From positions 4,269,211-4,333,210 of the forward strand of contig NZ_OY762999.1 of NCBI RefSeq assembly GCF_963666665.1: a DNA stretch of 64,000 nt. Direction: 5' to 3'. The DNA is from Maridesulfovibrio sp. (GTDB lineage: Bacteria; Desulfobacterota; Desulfovibrionia; Desulfovibrionales; Desulfovibrionaceae). The translations under genes were made by a program, and so were the position numbers. This document shows, piece by piece, positions 28,901 through 38,100 of this stretch. Under the pieces are notes generated by a model, which ran no database searches, was not told the origin of the DNA, and saw only the letters and a list, made by a program, of their open reading frames with translations. The stretch's first letter is position 1; every line of letters starts with the position of its first letter.

Positions 28901-29011
28901 GCTCGAGATGAAGACCGAAAAAATTGTCTCAAGGCAGGATGCAGCGGATTTTTGTCCAAGCCCATCAAAAAGATATCCCTGATAAAGGGAATTCTCAGGC
29001 ACAGTCTGTAG
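25991..29011 (+). CDS. Hybrid sensor histidine kinase with two receivers
   Basis: The 1006-residue protein has a membrane segment (about 12-35), a periplasmic cache-like domain, a second segment (about 261-283), HAMP, PAS (about 340-455), HisKA (MSHEIRTPM, His 509), ATPase ('LLSNAIKFTD', 'GGTGLGLS'), then two receiver domains. The first lacks the key residues ('VSDLLGEEGG' where LMDxxMP is expected) and looks inactive; the second has the acceptor Asp near 935 in 'LMDIQMPG' and the Lys in 'SKPIKK'. The binding-protein gene upstream probably supplies its ligand. No separate response regulator is linked. Confidence 0.9.
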   Translation: MRKISSYRLSTLVAAAICGMAIVTALAMGGVFSYSYFSTLKNEYHDRVRAEGQEVSLELYSFLHRAMARLGELSKDNSIRVAIMMGVDYPLSEKLSEYDQAPLGIDFFVLRKDDGRIFISSPRPFDEPYIQSALESSPHRCSFCRSAGGGFMTVFSLPIRSRSEIVGSAACLVDFSRSELVTTFQNSHESRMVLFDQGKAYDLISGEVLSLSMGESSESKDLMQVRIGKEQRGILYRSELVPGLAYFVSDAKFNSALSHTFWLLLPLFGVVIGLCIIVSLILSSKLTRPLRIITASAEGISKGEEGDIPDRDSRISEINALGNALSSMLENLRRTRSLEQYQFFFDNVDDLVCITDMDGVFLRVNSGGADFLGYGRDEFLRKTVFELVPPYERESLRGLMNSLFMDNDSLQFECPAVAKSGEIVYTDVRSRRITYHGQDVLLSVVRDVTDRKRDEEELQHYAAELLKAKEIEERNSAHMADTLKKLEEAMTRAEVANRTKSEFLAQMSHEIRTPMNSILGMADMLSDTRLTTEQRSYVSIFRDSGKALLNLIDDILDLSKIESGKLTLEHTKFNIDDLVDEVSGIMSVSAWKKNLVFACHVDPSCPAYFDGDPTRIKQILVNLLSNAIKFTDAGSVVLEIFSSPGIQGKTVLHMVVRDSGIGISEEKFKDIFENFVQADSSTTRKYGGTGLGLSITRNLVELMNGHIDVRNILSGGAEFRTDIEVGSIDEIDGNTRKIRDAIKGRQVLVIDERGQVRDYICKCLSEWGASCMAAGDLNFACVQSESCRSNAELVIVSDLLGEEGGLSEIESIKARLNSENPVLCTLSSSPGVSSNSPEINNLFGVKGSVHWPVTRGGLRKAMLNIYGESSVGEENREETVELKPLRILVVEDSENNRMLLDFFLKDTPFRLRFATNGDEAVNMYRLNNFDLVLMDIQMPGKDGLDATREIRAYEWENGYPATPILALTANARDEDRKNCLKAGCSGFLSKPIKKISLIKGILRHSL

Positions 29012-29021
29012 TTTGTGCGGG

Positions 29022-29447
29022 CTATTTTTTTTGCAGCCAGTTTCCCAGTGCTTCCTGCATTGCAGAAGAGGCCAGATGGGCGCAATGAGTTTTATCCTCG
29101 GGCAGTCCGCCGAGTCTTTCAAGAATGTCTTCGCCGTCAATTTCTGATGCTTCGTCAATACTTTTACCTATGCACAGTTCACAGACCATGTCACTGCTGA
29201 CAATGCTGGGTCCGCACCCGGTGGTGAAGAAGGAAGCTTCACTGACGGTGTTGTTGTCTATCTTGAGGTAGATTCTGATGATATCGCCGCAGTTTCCCTT
29301 CATTTCACCGATGCTGTCCGGGTTTTCCATTGTCCTGGCGTATGTCGGATTATGCCAGCGGGAAGTTTCCTTACCAAACATGTCGTGGGCAGCGTCATTG
29401 CATTGCTGCTGAATATTAGAAAGCAGATCGTCCAGATTATCACTCAT
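29022..29447 (-). CDS. NifU/IscU-like iron-sulfur scaffold protein
   Basis: The 141-residue protein matches the IscU fold: 'MKGNCGDIIRIYLKI' (first Cys), 'FFTTGCGPSIVSSDMVCEL' (second Cys) and 'THCAHLASSAMQEAL' (third Cys). In IscU these three cysteines hold a nascent [2Fe-2S] cluster. Extra cysteines (CELCIG) are typical of the delta-proteobacterial form. It is convergent with the hybrid kinase gene, 10 bases away, and has no iscS neighbour here. Confidence 0.88.
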   Translation of the reverse strand: MSDNLDDLLSNIQQQCNDAAHDMFGKETSRWHNPTYARTMENPDSIGEMKGNCGDIIRIYLKIDNNTVSEASFFTTGCGPSIVSSDMVCELCIGKSIDEASEIDGEDILERLGGLPEDKTHCAHLASSAMQEALGNWLQKK

Positions 29448-29627
29448 AAAAAAACTCCTATTTTAGATAAAGCGTGCAGAGGTTGGCTCAAGGCGGGAAA
29501 AAAAGCAATCAAACTTTTGGCCGATTTTTGCCTGCGGAGTTTAATATTGTAATTATACAGGTTTTATTGTTGAATGAAACCAGACCGGAGAATTTCTTCC
29601 GGTTGGCTATAAAATGGATTCTAATTG

Positions 29628-30545
29628 ATGGAATTAAGGCAGTTGAGATATTTTATTGCTGTGGCCGAGGAATTGCACTTCGGACGTGCGGCCCGCAGGG
29701 TGCATATCGCCCAGCCTCCTTTTTCGCAGCAGATCAAGGGACTGGAGGAAGAGCTTGGTGCGCGCTTGCTGGAGCGCAACAGCCGTAAAGTACGCCTCAC
29801 CAATGAAGGACGCTATTTTTATAAGCAGGCTCTGGATATTGTGGCACAGGCGGAAGAGGCTGCAGCTACTGTAAGCAGGATGTCCAAGGGAGAATACGGT
29901 AATATCAAGGTTGGGTTCATGGAGATTGCCATGGATAGTCTTTTACCGGAGGCTGTGCGTTCTTTCAGCCACAGGTACCCCGGAGTATCGGTGCGGTTAA
30001 GCCAGTTCGGTGCTTCCATCCAGTTGGAGAGGATTCATTCCGGAGAGTTGGATGTGGGCTTTTCAACGGTATACCTGCGTGCCATGGAAGGGTTGTCTTC
30101 GGTTAAGCTGTTTTCCAGAAAACATGTGCTCGCGGTGCCGGAAGATCATATCTTTACCTCTGAAAAAAGCGTATCATTGACTGAGATCGCAAGGGAGAAT
30201 CTGCTCATGTTTCCCCGGAGCGGACAGCCGGACCTTTATGACGCCATCATGACAGCATTTACCTCCCGGGGATTGATGCCGAAGGTCAAGCAGGAAATTT
30301 CGGGTCTTTCAGGTGCATCAGCCTTGATTTCATCTGGCATGGGGGTAACTTTTCTGCCTGAAAACAGCCGTGTGTCACGCAAGGGAATTGCCATGGTGCC
30401 TATAAGCGATGACTTTCCGCGTATGGATATCTATATGGTATGGAACAGTGAAGATTACTCCAACACGGCGGGAGTATTTATGGAATGGGTTGCGGATTAT
30501 TTTTCGGTATCAAAATCATTTGCCGGGAAAGTTAGCGGTCAGTAG
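29628..30545 (+). CDS. LysR-family transcriptional regulator
   Basis: The 305-residue protein has the LysR winged helix-turn-helix at 1-65 ('LRQLRYFIAVAEELHFGRAA') and an effector domain after residue 90. It resembles the two LysR proteins at 48.9 and 49.8 kb, all of the 'EELHFGxAAxRxHIxQPP' subgroup (BenM/CatR-like). I start at ATG 29628; the TTG at 29625 adds one codon. It is 18 bases before the PF04339-like gene, so they may be one operon. The target is unknown. Confidence 0.9.
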   Translation: MELRQLRYFIAVAEELHFGRAARRVHIAQPPFSQQIKGLEEELGARLLERNSRKVRLTNEGRYFYKQALDIVAQAEEAAATVSRMSKGEYGNIKVGFMEIAMDSLLPEAVRSFSHRYPGVSVRLSQFGASIQLERIHSGELDVGFSTVYLRAMEGLSSVKLFSRKHVLAVPEDHIFTSEKSVSLTEIARENLLMFPRSGQPDLYDAIMTAFTSRGLMPKVKQEISGLSGASALISSGMGVTFLPENSRVSRKGIAMVPISDDFPRMDIYMVWNSEDYSNTAGVFMEWVADYFSVSKSFAGKVSGQ

Positions 30546-30563
30546 TTTTTTTAGGGTTGGTAA

Positions 30564-31748
30564 ATGACTGATATTCTGGACGGACTTGAAATTTCATGGA
30601 TTCCTTCAATCACAGAAGTTGAGCGTGATGAATGGAACCTTCTTGCGAAGGGATTGAATTTTCCTTTTCTTGAATGGGACTGGCTGCGGCTAATCGAGCA
30701 GAGCAGGAGTGCCACGCCGGAAACCGGTTGGCTCACAGCCCATCTGCTTGTCCGTTCCGAGGGACGTCTCGTGGGCGCGGCTCCTCTTTTTGTCCGTGAT
30801 CAGAGTGAAGGTGAATTTATTTTTGACCGGGTCTGGGTGGAAGTGGCTCAGAAGGGCGGGATGACCTATTACCCCAAGATTGTGGGTATGAGTCCTTATA
30901 CCCCGGCATCAGGATATCGTTTTATGGTGGCTCCTGATGTTCCTTCAAAAAGGATCACCTCATTAATCAGCCAGACACTTGACCGTTTCTGCTCAATTAA
31001 CGGGCTGGGCAGTTGTGCCTTCAATTTCGTAGACCCTGACTGGAGTATTGAAATGGAGGCCTACGGTTATGCCGCTTGGAGGCATCAGGGGTACGTTTGG
31101 ACAAATGATGATTACCGTGATTTTGACCATTGGCTGGCAACCCTGAACAGTAACAGACGTAAGACTGTCCGGCGTGAGCGTAAGACCTTGCGCAGTGATA
31201 ACATTCGGGTACTGACCTTGACTGGTTATGAAATACCGGACCGTTATTTCGACCTCATGTATAGATGTTACGTATCCACCAATGATAAGTTCGGAGTCTG
31301 GAGCTGCAAGTACCTCACCCCTGACTTTTTTGAGATGTTGAAGCAGAACATGCGGGAAAACCTCATGTTTACAGTAGCCTTACGAGGCGATGACCCTGAA
31401 CCGCTGGCACTCTCTATGTTCGTTTTTTCCGATGACAGGCTCTGGGGCAGGTACTGGGGGTGTTTTGAGGAAGTTCGTTTCCTTCACTTTGAACTCTGCT
31501 ATTACGCTCCCATTGAATGGGCTATAGCTAACGGCATAAGTATCTATGATCCCGGTATGGGCGGTGAGCATAAGGCCAGACGCGGATTCTTTTCCACTCC
31601 CTCATACAGCCTGCACAAATTTACCGATCCGTCCATGGACCTGACTTTCAAGACTTATATTCAGGAAGTAAATAATCTTGAAAATGGCTACATCAGCGAG
31701 ATGAATGATCTCATGCCTGTCGGCCGTTTGGGCGGGGATAAAGATTAA
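30564..31748 (+). CDS. GNAT-fold protein of PF04339/DUF482 type
   Basis: The 394-residue protein matches the FemAB-related family PF04339: 'FPFLEWDWLRLIEQSRSATPETGW', 'AAPLFVRDQSEGEFIFDRVW' and 'PGMGGEHKARRGF', plus 'LNSNRRKTVRRER' in the middle. FemAB-like enzymes move amino acids onto peptidoglycan from aminoacyl-tRNA, but this group has not been proven to do so. It follows the LysR gene, and its stop overlaps the convergent esterase gene by 4 bases. Confidence 0.85.
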   Translation: MTDILDGLEISWIPSITEVERDEWNLLAKGLNFPFLEWDWLRLIEQSRSATPETGWLTAHLLVRSEGRLVGAAPLFVRDQSEGEFIFDRVWVEVAQKGGMTYYPKIVGMSPYTPASGYRFMVAPDVPSKRITSLISQTLDRFCSINGLGSCAFNFVDPDWSIEMEAYGYAAWRHQGYVWTNDDYRDFDHWLATLNSNRRKTVRRERKTLRSDNIRVLTLTGYEIPDRYFDLMYRCYVSTNDKFGVWSCKYLTPDFFEMLKQNMRENLMFTVALRGDDPEPLALSMFVFSDDRLWGRYWGCFEEVRFLHFELCYYAPIEWAIANGISIYDPGMGGEHKARRGFFSTPSYSLHKFTDPSMDLTFKTYIQEVNNLENGYISEMNDLMPVGRLGGDKD

Positions 31749-32350
31749 CCCCGTAAGCTCAGCAGGAATTCCCTGACTTTTAAATTGTGGCGGCAGACTT
31801 GCTCATATCCTTCAAAGCGGTGGTCGGTATTGTAGGAAATAATATCAGCACCGGCTTTTCTGAGTATTGATTTCATGATTTTCTGATCAAGCAGTTCATC
31901 CTGTTCCCCGATCAGGGCCAGTACCTCTCCATTATGGACGCCTTTTTCCGCAATCCCCTTGTTCAATTCATCTTCCACTTTTGCAAAGCGGTTTACGTGA
32001 TCTTCTGTAATGAGAATGCTGTCACCGTTGCTGAATTCGTATATTTCGCCCAGACGGTTGCGAACCAGCGCTGCCGGGGTCAGTGCCGGGTTAATGAGCA
32101 GTGCCGGTACGGAATGACGGAAATGCATTATCAGTGAAAACAGGCCGCCCATGGATGACCCCTGCAGGATTAACGGGCGATTTATGTTTTCCAGCACAAT
32201 GGCCTCGATTATTTCCAGGGACTCCAGTGGATCCGGGGGCAGATCAGGGCTGATAAGTTCATGATCGTGGAAGTTCTCGCTCAGTGCTGCAGCCTTTGAG
32301 TTAGCGCCTGAAGATCCAAATCCGTGTATGTTAAGAAAAATGTTTTTCAT
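31745..32350 (-). CDS. Alpha/beta hydrolase, YqiA-like esterase
   Basis: The 201-residue protein opens with 'FLNIHGFGSSGANSKAAAL', has the nucleophile elbow GSSMGG (Ser near residue 65), an Asp in 'IGEQDELL' and a His in 'TDHRFEGYE', completing the catalytic triad. Length and motifs fit UPF0227/YqiA esterases, which hydrolyse short-chain esters. It is convergent with the PF04339-like gene; the shared stops are 4 bases apart. Confidence 0.8.
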   Translation of the reverse strand: MKNIFLNIHGFGSSGANSKAAALSENFHDHELISPDLPPDPLESLEIIEAIVLENINRPLILQGSSMGGLFSLIMHFRHSVPALLINPALTPAALVRNRLGEIYEFSNGDSILITEDHVNRFAKVEDELNKGIAEKGVHNGEVLALIGEQDELLDQKIMKSILRKAGADIISYNTDHRFEGYEQVCRHNLKVREFLLSLRG

Positions 32351-32585
32351 ATCAGTAAGATTGAGGTATGTTGTTTGCTAATTATAAAAATAGAGTCTGC
32401 CGGATATATTGCCCTGAATAATAAAAAGGGTGTCTGTCTGCAAGGGAAACAGGGATTGTTTTTGCAGAACAGGTAGCGGACTTAGTTGTTTTTACATGGC
32501 GGTTTTCGAAGTGTATTTTTTCTCTTTTTTACCTGTGGTTTGGACTTTCCTATAAAAGTGCAGTGAAAAAACAGGCGGGACGCCA

Positions 32586-33722
32586 GTGAGCAAAGAGCAT
32601 CCGGAAATTGTGTTTTTCAGCGGGGGGACGGCCTTGAACAGTTTGGCCGCCGAGCTCGCGAAAGTCAATCCGAAGTGTGCTTATATCATTACCACTTTTG
32701 ATTCCGGGGGTAGCTCTGCTGCCCTGCGGGAAGTCTTCGACATGCCTGCTGTTGGTGATGTCCGCAACCGTTTGCTTGCCCTTGCGGATAAGGACAGTCC
32801 CGAGAAGTCAAATATTGTTGAGCTTCTTGCCACACGCTTGCCCCGCTTTGCGGACAAGACCGCTCTTTATGGACAGCTTTCCCACCTTGCAAATGGTTCA
32901 CACTCACTTATGGACGGTTTTTCTGAAGTCGTACGGAAAATTCTTTCCGACCGCTTTGCCCTGTTTATTGAGCTGGCAGGGGATCATTTTGACCCGGTTA
33001 ATGCCAGTCTTGGAAATATAGTGCTTGCCGCAGGGTTTATGGCTCACCAGCGAATACTTGCCCCGCCCATTGCCCAGCTTTCCCGGCTTATCGGGGCAAG
33101 GGGAATTGTCCGTGCTTCCACTGTTGATAACGGTCATTTGGCTGTACGTTTAGAGAACGGTGAAATTCTGGCGGGGCAGCATCAGTTTACAGGTAAGGAG
33201 ACTGACCCCATATCCTCTCCCATTGACGGCATGTGGATTTGTTCCGGCGTGGACGATCCTTGGCCGCGTGCGGTACATGGTTCTTCGCTGGCAATAAATC
33301 TGATTAATAACGCGGATATAATCGTTTATCCCATGGGCAGTTTTTATTCCAGCATGCTGGCTGCTATTTCTCCTCAAGGATTGGGACACGCTATTTCATT
33401 AAATCCCTGCCCCAAAGTATTCATTCCGAATATGGGATTTGATCCGGAACTGATCGGGCACAATATTAATCTGCAGATTGAGCGGCTGCTTGAAGTGCTG
33501 CGTATGGATAATTCAGCTTATATCGGCTCGGAAGCAGTACTTGATTATATTCTTATCGATTCTGAAAATGGCACTTATCAGGAAGATCCTGACTTTGCAG
33601 CCTTGGAAAAGTTTCCTTTGAAAGTAATTGACCGCACGCTGGTTTCAGAAGACTCTGACGGACTGATTGATCCACGACTGCTGGCTCCGATACTCATGGA
33701 ACTGGCTTCGGTGAAGAACTAG
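32586..33722 (+). CDS. CofD-like protein, paralogue of the GAK CofD
   Basis: The 378-residue protein has the CofD/YvcK N-terminal signature 'IVFFSGGTALNSLAAELA' and 'TTFDSGGSSAALREVFDMP', with 'GDVRNRLLALAD'. It is clearly related to the CofD-like protein at 41.1 kb (same FFSGGTAL, FDSGGSSA and GDxRNRL blocks). CofD proper transfers phospholactate; this subgroup is of unknown activity. The GTG start is supported by CofD alignment more than by a strong ribosome site. It is 30 bases before nfo. The GAK cassette itself lies 8 kb away, so its role could be linked or independent. Confidence 0.85.
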   Translation: MSKEHPEIVFFSGGTALNSLAAELAKVNPKCAYIITTFDSGGSSAALREVFDMPAVGDVRNRLLALADKDSPEKSNIVELLATRLPRFADKTALYGQLSHLANGSHSLMDGFSEVVRKILSDRFALFIELAGDHFDPVNASLGNIVLAAGFMAHQRILAPPIAQLSRLIGARGIVRASTVDNGHLAVRLENGEILAGQHQFTGKETDPISSPIDGMWICSGVDDPWPRAVHGSSLAINLINNADIIVYPMGSFYSSMLAAISPQGLGHAISLNPCPKVFIPNMGFDPELIGHNINLQIERLLEVLRMDNSAYIGSEAVLDYILIDSENGTYQEDPDFAALEKFPLKVIDRTLVSEDSDGLIDPRLLAPILMELASVKN

Positions 33723-33751
33723 GATTTGCAAACCCGAGAAGGAAATTTTCT

Positions 33752-34603
33752 ATGTACATAGGTGCCCATATGCCCATAACCGGCGGGGTGGATAAGGCTG
33801 TTGAGCGGATTATGTCTGTCGGCGGAACAGCTTTGCAGATTTTTACCCGCAACCAGCGTCAGTGGAAGGTAAAGCCGCTTGAAGAAAAGGTAGTGGAAAA
33901 TTTTAAGAATTTACGTGAAGAGTGGGGCAATTATCCGGTCAGTGTTCATGACTCCTATCTCATAAATCTTGCTTCTCCAAAATCGGACAGTGCTGATAAA
34001 TCAGTGAAAGCCTTTTCTGAAGAACTGCGCCGTACCGAAAAGCTGGGCATTGAATATCTGGTTACCCATCCCGGCTCCCACCTTGGTTCCGGTAAGGTTG
34101 AAGCACTTGAAAGGTATGTCGCAAATCTGGATCAGGCCATTGCTCTTTCGGAAACCGAGGAAGTAAAGGTGCTTATCGAGAATACTGCCGGTCAGGGGAC
34201 CAATCTGGGCAGCAGGTTCGGGGAATTGGCTACTATTCTGGAAGATTCCGGTTATACATCGCGCATGGGAGTCTGTTTTGACACCTGCCATGCCTTTGCT
34301 GCCGGGTATGACCTTCGTAGTGCTGAGTCATGCGCAGAAGTGTTCGAACGCTTTGACAAGTTGATCGGACTAGATTTTATCCGTTTTTTTCATCTCAATG
34401 ACAGTAAGCAGGGGCTTGGTTCCAATAAGGATCGTCACGAACATATCGGGCAGGGAAATATCGGACTCGAAGGATTCAGGTATATCATCAATGATGAACG
34501 GTTTGCAGCCGTGCCCAAGGTCATTGAAACTCCGAAAGAAGACGACCCGGATTTCAAGCTTGATAAAATGAATATTGATCTTTTGCGGTCCCTGCATGAG
34601 TAG
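33752..34603 (+). CDS. nfo: Endonuclease IV
   Basis: The 283-residue AP endonuclease has the zinc-binding residues in 'MYIGAHMPITGG', 'YLVTHPGSHLGSG', 'VLIENTAGQGTNLG', 'VCFDTCHAFAAGYD' and 'FFHLNDSK'. It cuts DNA at abasic sites. It follows the CofD-like gene by 29 bases with AAGGAAA before the ATG and probably shares its transcript. Confidence 0.95.
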   Translation: MYIGAHMPITGGVDKAVERIMSVGGTALQIFTRNQRQWKVKPLEEKVVENFKNLREEWGNYPVSVHDSYLINLASPKSDSADKSVKAFSEELRRTEKLGIEYLVTHPGSHLGSGKVEALERYVANLDQAIALSETEEVKVLIENTAGQGTNLGSRFGELATILEDSGYTSRMGVCFDTCHAFAAGYDLRSAESCAEVFERFDKLIGLDFIRFFHLNDSKQGLGSNKDRHEHIGQGNIGLEGFRYIINDERFAAVPKVIETPKEDDPDFKLDKMNIDLLRSLHE

Positions 34604-34692
34604 CAGGGCTCAGAAATGTGTGTCCTCGGCTGGCTGAAAGACTGTCTCCAAACCGTCTTTCCCGCCGGGATGCCGATTCTGCATCGTTGGTA

Positions 34693-34968
34693 TTAAAGAT
34701 TTTCAAGGCAGCTTTTCAGGGTGGAAACTCCGCAGGAGTGGAACATGTGCAGAGGGATCTGCTTGGCCTTGGTGTACTTCATTATGTCTTTTTTTGCTGC
34801 ATGGGAGATCTGGTTGGTGAAGATAATTACATGATCGGCACTGCCTAATTTTGCAGAGACCTTATTTTCTTTTCCCGTGAATACCTTAAGCTTAACGCCT
34901 TTTTCCTTGGCTGAAACAATGTAATCCCGTTTTAGCCTGTCCATTCCGCCGATAAGAGCTGCGCACAT
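34693..34968 (-). CDS. DUF2325 protein
   Basis: The 91-residue protein reads 'CAALIGGMDRLKRDYIVSAK', 'SADHVIIFTNQISHAAKKDI' and 'PLHMFHSCGVSTLKSCLENL'. The GxMDRL opening and the terminal 'SCGVSTL' are what I recall of DUF2325. I chose ATG 34968, with GGAGG 6 bases upstream, over the ATG at 34980. The gene is behind a strong Fur-box-like site (35007-35021) and is likely iron-responsive. Its function is unknown. Confidence 0.8.
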   Translation of the reverse strand: MCAALIGGMDRLKRDYIVSAKEKGVKLKVFTGKENKVSAKLGSADHVIIFTNQISHAAKKDIMKYTKAKQIPLHMFHSCGVSTLKSCLENL

Positions 34969-35006
34969 AGTTGCCTCCATTTGTTTTGGTGTTGTTTATT
35001 ATTTAG

Positions 35007-35021
35007 TGAAAATGATTCTCA
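35007..35021 (-). promoter_or_regulatory. Fur-box-like operator upstream of DUF2325
   Basis: TGAAAATGATTCTCA matches the 7-1-7 Fur consensus TGATAATNATTATCA at 12 of 14 informative positions. It lies about 40 bases before the DUF2325 start, where it would cover the promoter. The plus-strand kinase gene begins about 175 bases to the other side. Confidence 0.6.
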
Positions 35022-35194
35022 GTGTCAAGTTGGGGTTTGTTTTTTTCTGAATTTGTGCGAAAAATAAGCCTAAGTATGCTAAGATTGTTACAATATTTTT
35101 AATTAAGCTATATGGTTTGCCTTAGGTCATGTTAATCTATTACGAATTTTAGAGCGTAATCTTTACTGAATGATTTAATTTTATATCTCCAGGA

Positions 35195-38100
35195 ATGGAA
35201 CTGTCTGATTTGATGAGTGAAAATAATACAAGCCATAAAAGCCGTTCGGGCTACCGTATCCTGCTGATCTGTACGATTTTAATCTTTGCCGGATTTGTCG
35301 GACTGATTTTGTGGACGGGCTATTCCTCTCAATTGCAGGTCAGGAACACTGCCCGTGAATTGTTTGTGGGTGAATCCGCCAAGCGGGCTATGGCTGTAAG
35401 TTTTTATTATTCCAAACGGGTTTCTGAATTGAACCGTGTGGCAGCCAGTATGCCTGTTCGTTCCCTGTTCGATGTTTTGAGAGAGGGGGAAACCGCTCAA
35501 GAGGCTCCGGTAATAGCTAGAGAGATTTGTTCTCTGCTTAACCAAAGTCTGGCTAAGCGAAGTCTGGGGGATGAACTTGTTTTTTCACGGATTGCCGTAC
35601 TTGATAAAGATGGTGATCTGATTTTGGACTCTGACAGCGAATGCCTGCTGCATGCAGATGATTATGAGTTTTCCAAATTCAGGGTCCGCCATGGGACTCC
35701 GGCTTTTTTTCCCGGAGAGTATGGCGGGGAGCTTTCTATCGTCGTCAGTGTTCCCATTGATGCCTCTCTGGGGATAAGGGGGACTGTTGTCGGTTGGACT
35801 CGAGTGGAAAGCCTGCATCGAAGTCTGGATTTTATGACAATATCTCCGTCTGTGGGGACGGATTTTCTACGTGTTGGCGGAGTTGTTGTTGCTGTATCAG
35901 ATGTTTCTGCTCGGCATAGCGGAGAACTGCTGCTCATGGATGTCCTCCACGATTGGGATGGGCTGACTGTGCTGGAGGCCGGTAAATCCGGCCGTGAAGT
36001 TGACTATCTGGCGATATCTTCACCTGTTCATGGCACATCACTCAGTGTAATCAGTCTAGTGGAAGAAGGTAAATTTTTCGGATTCTTGAGTATCAGGATG
36101 CAGTTTATGCTGTATCTTTTAATCTTTATCCTGATATCGGTCGGGTGTTTCTGGCTTATTCGTGGGGTGTTGAGAAATAAGATTTATGAAGCGCGCATGC
36201 AGGAGGCCTCCCGCAGAATAGAGGAGGTAAAGAGACAGAAAGATAAGGTTGAGCAGGAGATTAGGAACCGACACCTCGCGGATGCTCTGCGCAGAAGGGC
36301 TGAGATTAAGTTTCGTGACATTTTTGATAATGCTCCCATGGGGATTTTTCAGGCGACTTTGGACGGGAGTTACCTTACAGCAAACAAAGCTCTTGCGGAA
36401 CTTTACGGCTATGAGAACAGTGATGAACTGATCTCGGAAGTTTCCAGTGTCGGCGATCAGGTTTATATGAATAGCGGTGACTGGCTTCGTTGTGTTCAGA
36501 TGCTGCGTTTTGCCGGACAGGTGGCATCGTATGAAGTTGAATGTAAGCGCAAGGATGGTGGCACGGTCTGGACCTCCAGAGATATGAGGCTTGTCGAGTC
36601 TGAGCCGGGAATGTCCGCTTATGTGGAAGGGTTTGTAATTGATGTAACAGCCCGTAAAAAAGCAGAGAAAGAACAGCTTAAAAGTGAGTGGCGATTTAGG
36701 TCACTTTTTGAGAATTCCCCTGTTGCCCTGTGGGAACTCGACATGAGTTCAGTGAAAAAGATTTTTGATTCGTATGGCCCGGACATGTTACCGGTCATCC
36801 GCGAAGAGCTTTTGTCTGATCATGAGTCTGTGTCCAGATGTGTAGAGAAAATACGAATAATTGACGCCAATAACCGCACCATAGAATTTTTTGGGACTTC
36901 CTCCCTTGAACAGCTGATTAATGTCGGATTTTCTCCTTATGTGACCCAGCATTCATGGCGTATATACAGGACAGTTTTTCTGGATATGCTTAAGGGAGCC
37001 CAAAGGCATCGCAGTGAGTTCAGTTTTCTCAGAATGGACGGCAGGGAGCAGTCTTTCATCCTTAACCTGACCATTGTTCCGGGGTGCGAGGAATTGTGGG
37101 AGCGGGTTCTTGTAGCTGTTGAAGATATTTCTGAATTGAAAAGGATTGAGAAGGAATTGCGGAGCAGCAGGGAAGAGGCTCAGAAAGCCAATGAGGCCAA
37201 AGGCCGCTTTCTGGCCAATATGACCCATGAGTTCAGGACTCCCATGAATGCGGTCAAGGGTATGGTTCAGCTCCTTCAGCGCTCTGAATTGACTTCTGAG
37301 CAGCAGGAAAATTTAAGGTTGATTAAATCATCCGTAGACAGCCTGCTGGTCATTGTTAACGATATCCTTGATTATTCAAAGCTTGACTCTGTTCACATGG
37401 AATTGAATGAGGAAAATATCGACTTTCCGGCTTTCCTGCAGGAGATGCGCGATGTTGTTGATATCGGGGCTATGAATAAGCCTTTGCAGGTAATCCTTGA
37501 AGCTGAGAATGTGCCGAATTGCGTACGTGTTGATAGTCTCAGGCTGCGTCAGGTTCTGGTTAATCTGCTTGGAAACGGGGTCAAGTTTACGGACAAAGGA
37601 AGCGTGACCCTTCGGTGCCGACCGGATGGTTCTGCAGGTGAAGGTGATAAGCTTCGTCTGCTTTTTGAGGTTTCGGATACTGGAATCGGTTTACCTAAAG
37701 ATGGTGCGGAATCTTTATTCGAATCATTCGTGCAGGCCGACCCGAGTATAACCAGAAAATATGGGGGAACCGGCCTCGGCTTGGCAATCTGCTACAAGCT
37801 GGTCAAGCATTTGGGCGGTGATCTCGCAGCCCGTAATAATGAGCAGGGCGGAGCCTTATTTTCTTTTGTCCTGCCGGTTGAAGTCTGCCAAAGCTTAAAT
37901 CAGACGCAGGAAGATGCGGACGGTTTTGAAGATGATTCTGCTTCAGTTGATTATTCCGGCTTGAAAGTTATGGTGGCCGAGGATAGCAAGATGAACCGTA
38001 TTCTATTGCGCAAGGTTTTTGAGAAGAACGGCCTTAAAAACTATGTGATGGTTGAAAATGGCAAGGATGCAGTTGATGCGTTCAAGGAATCAGACGATTT

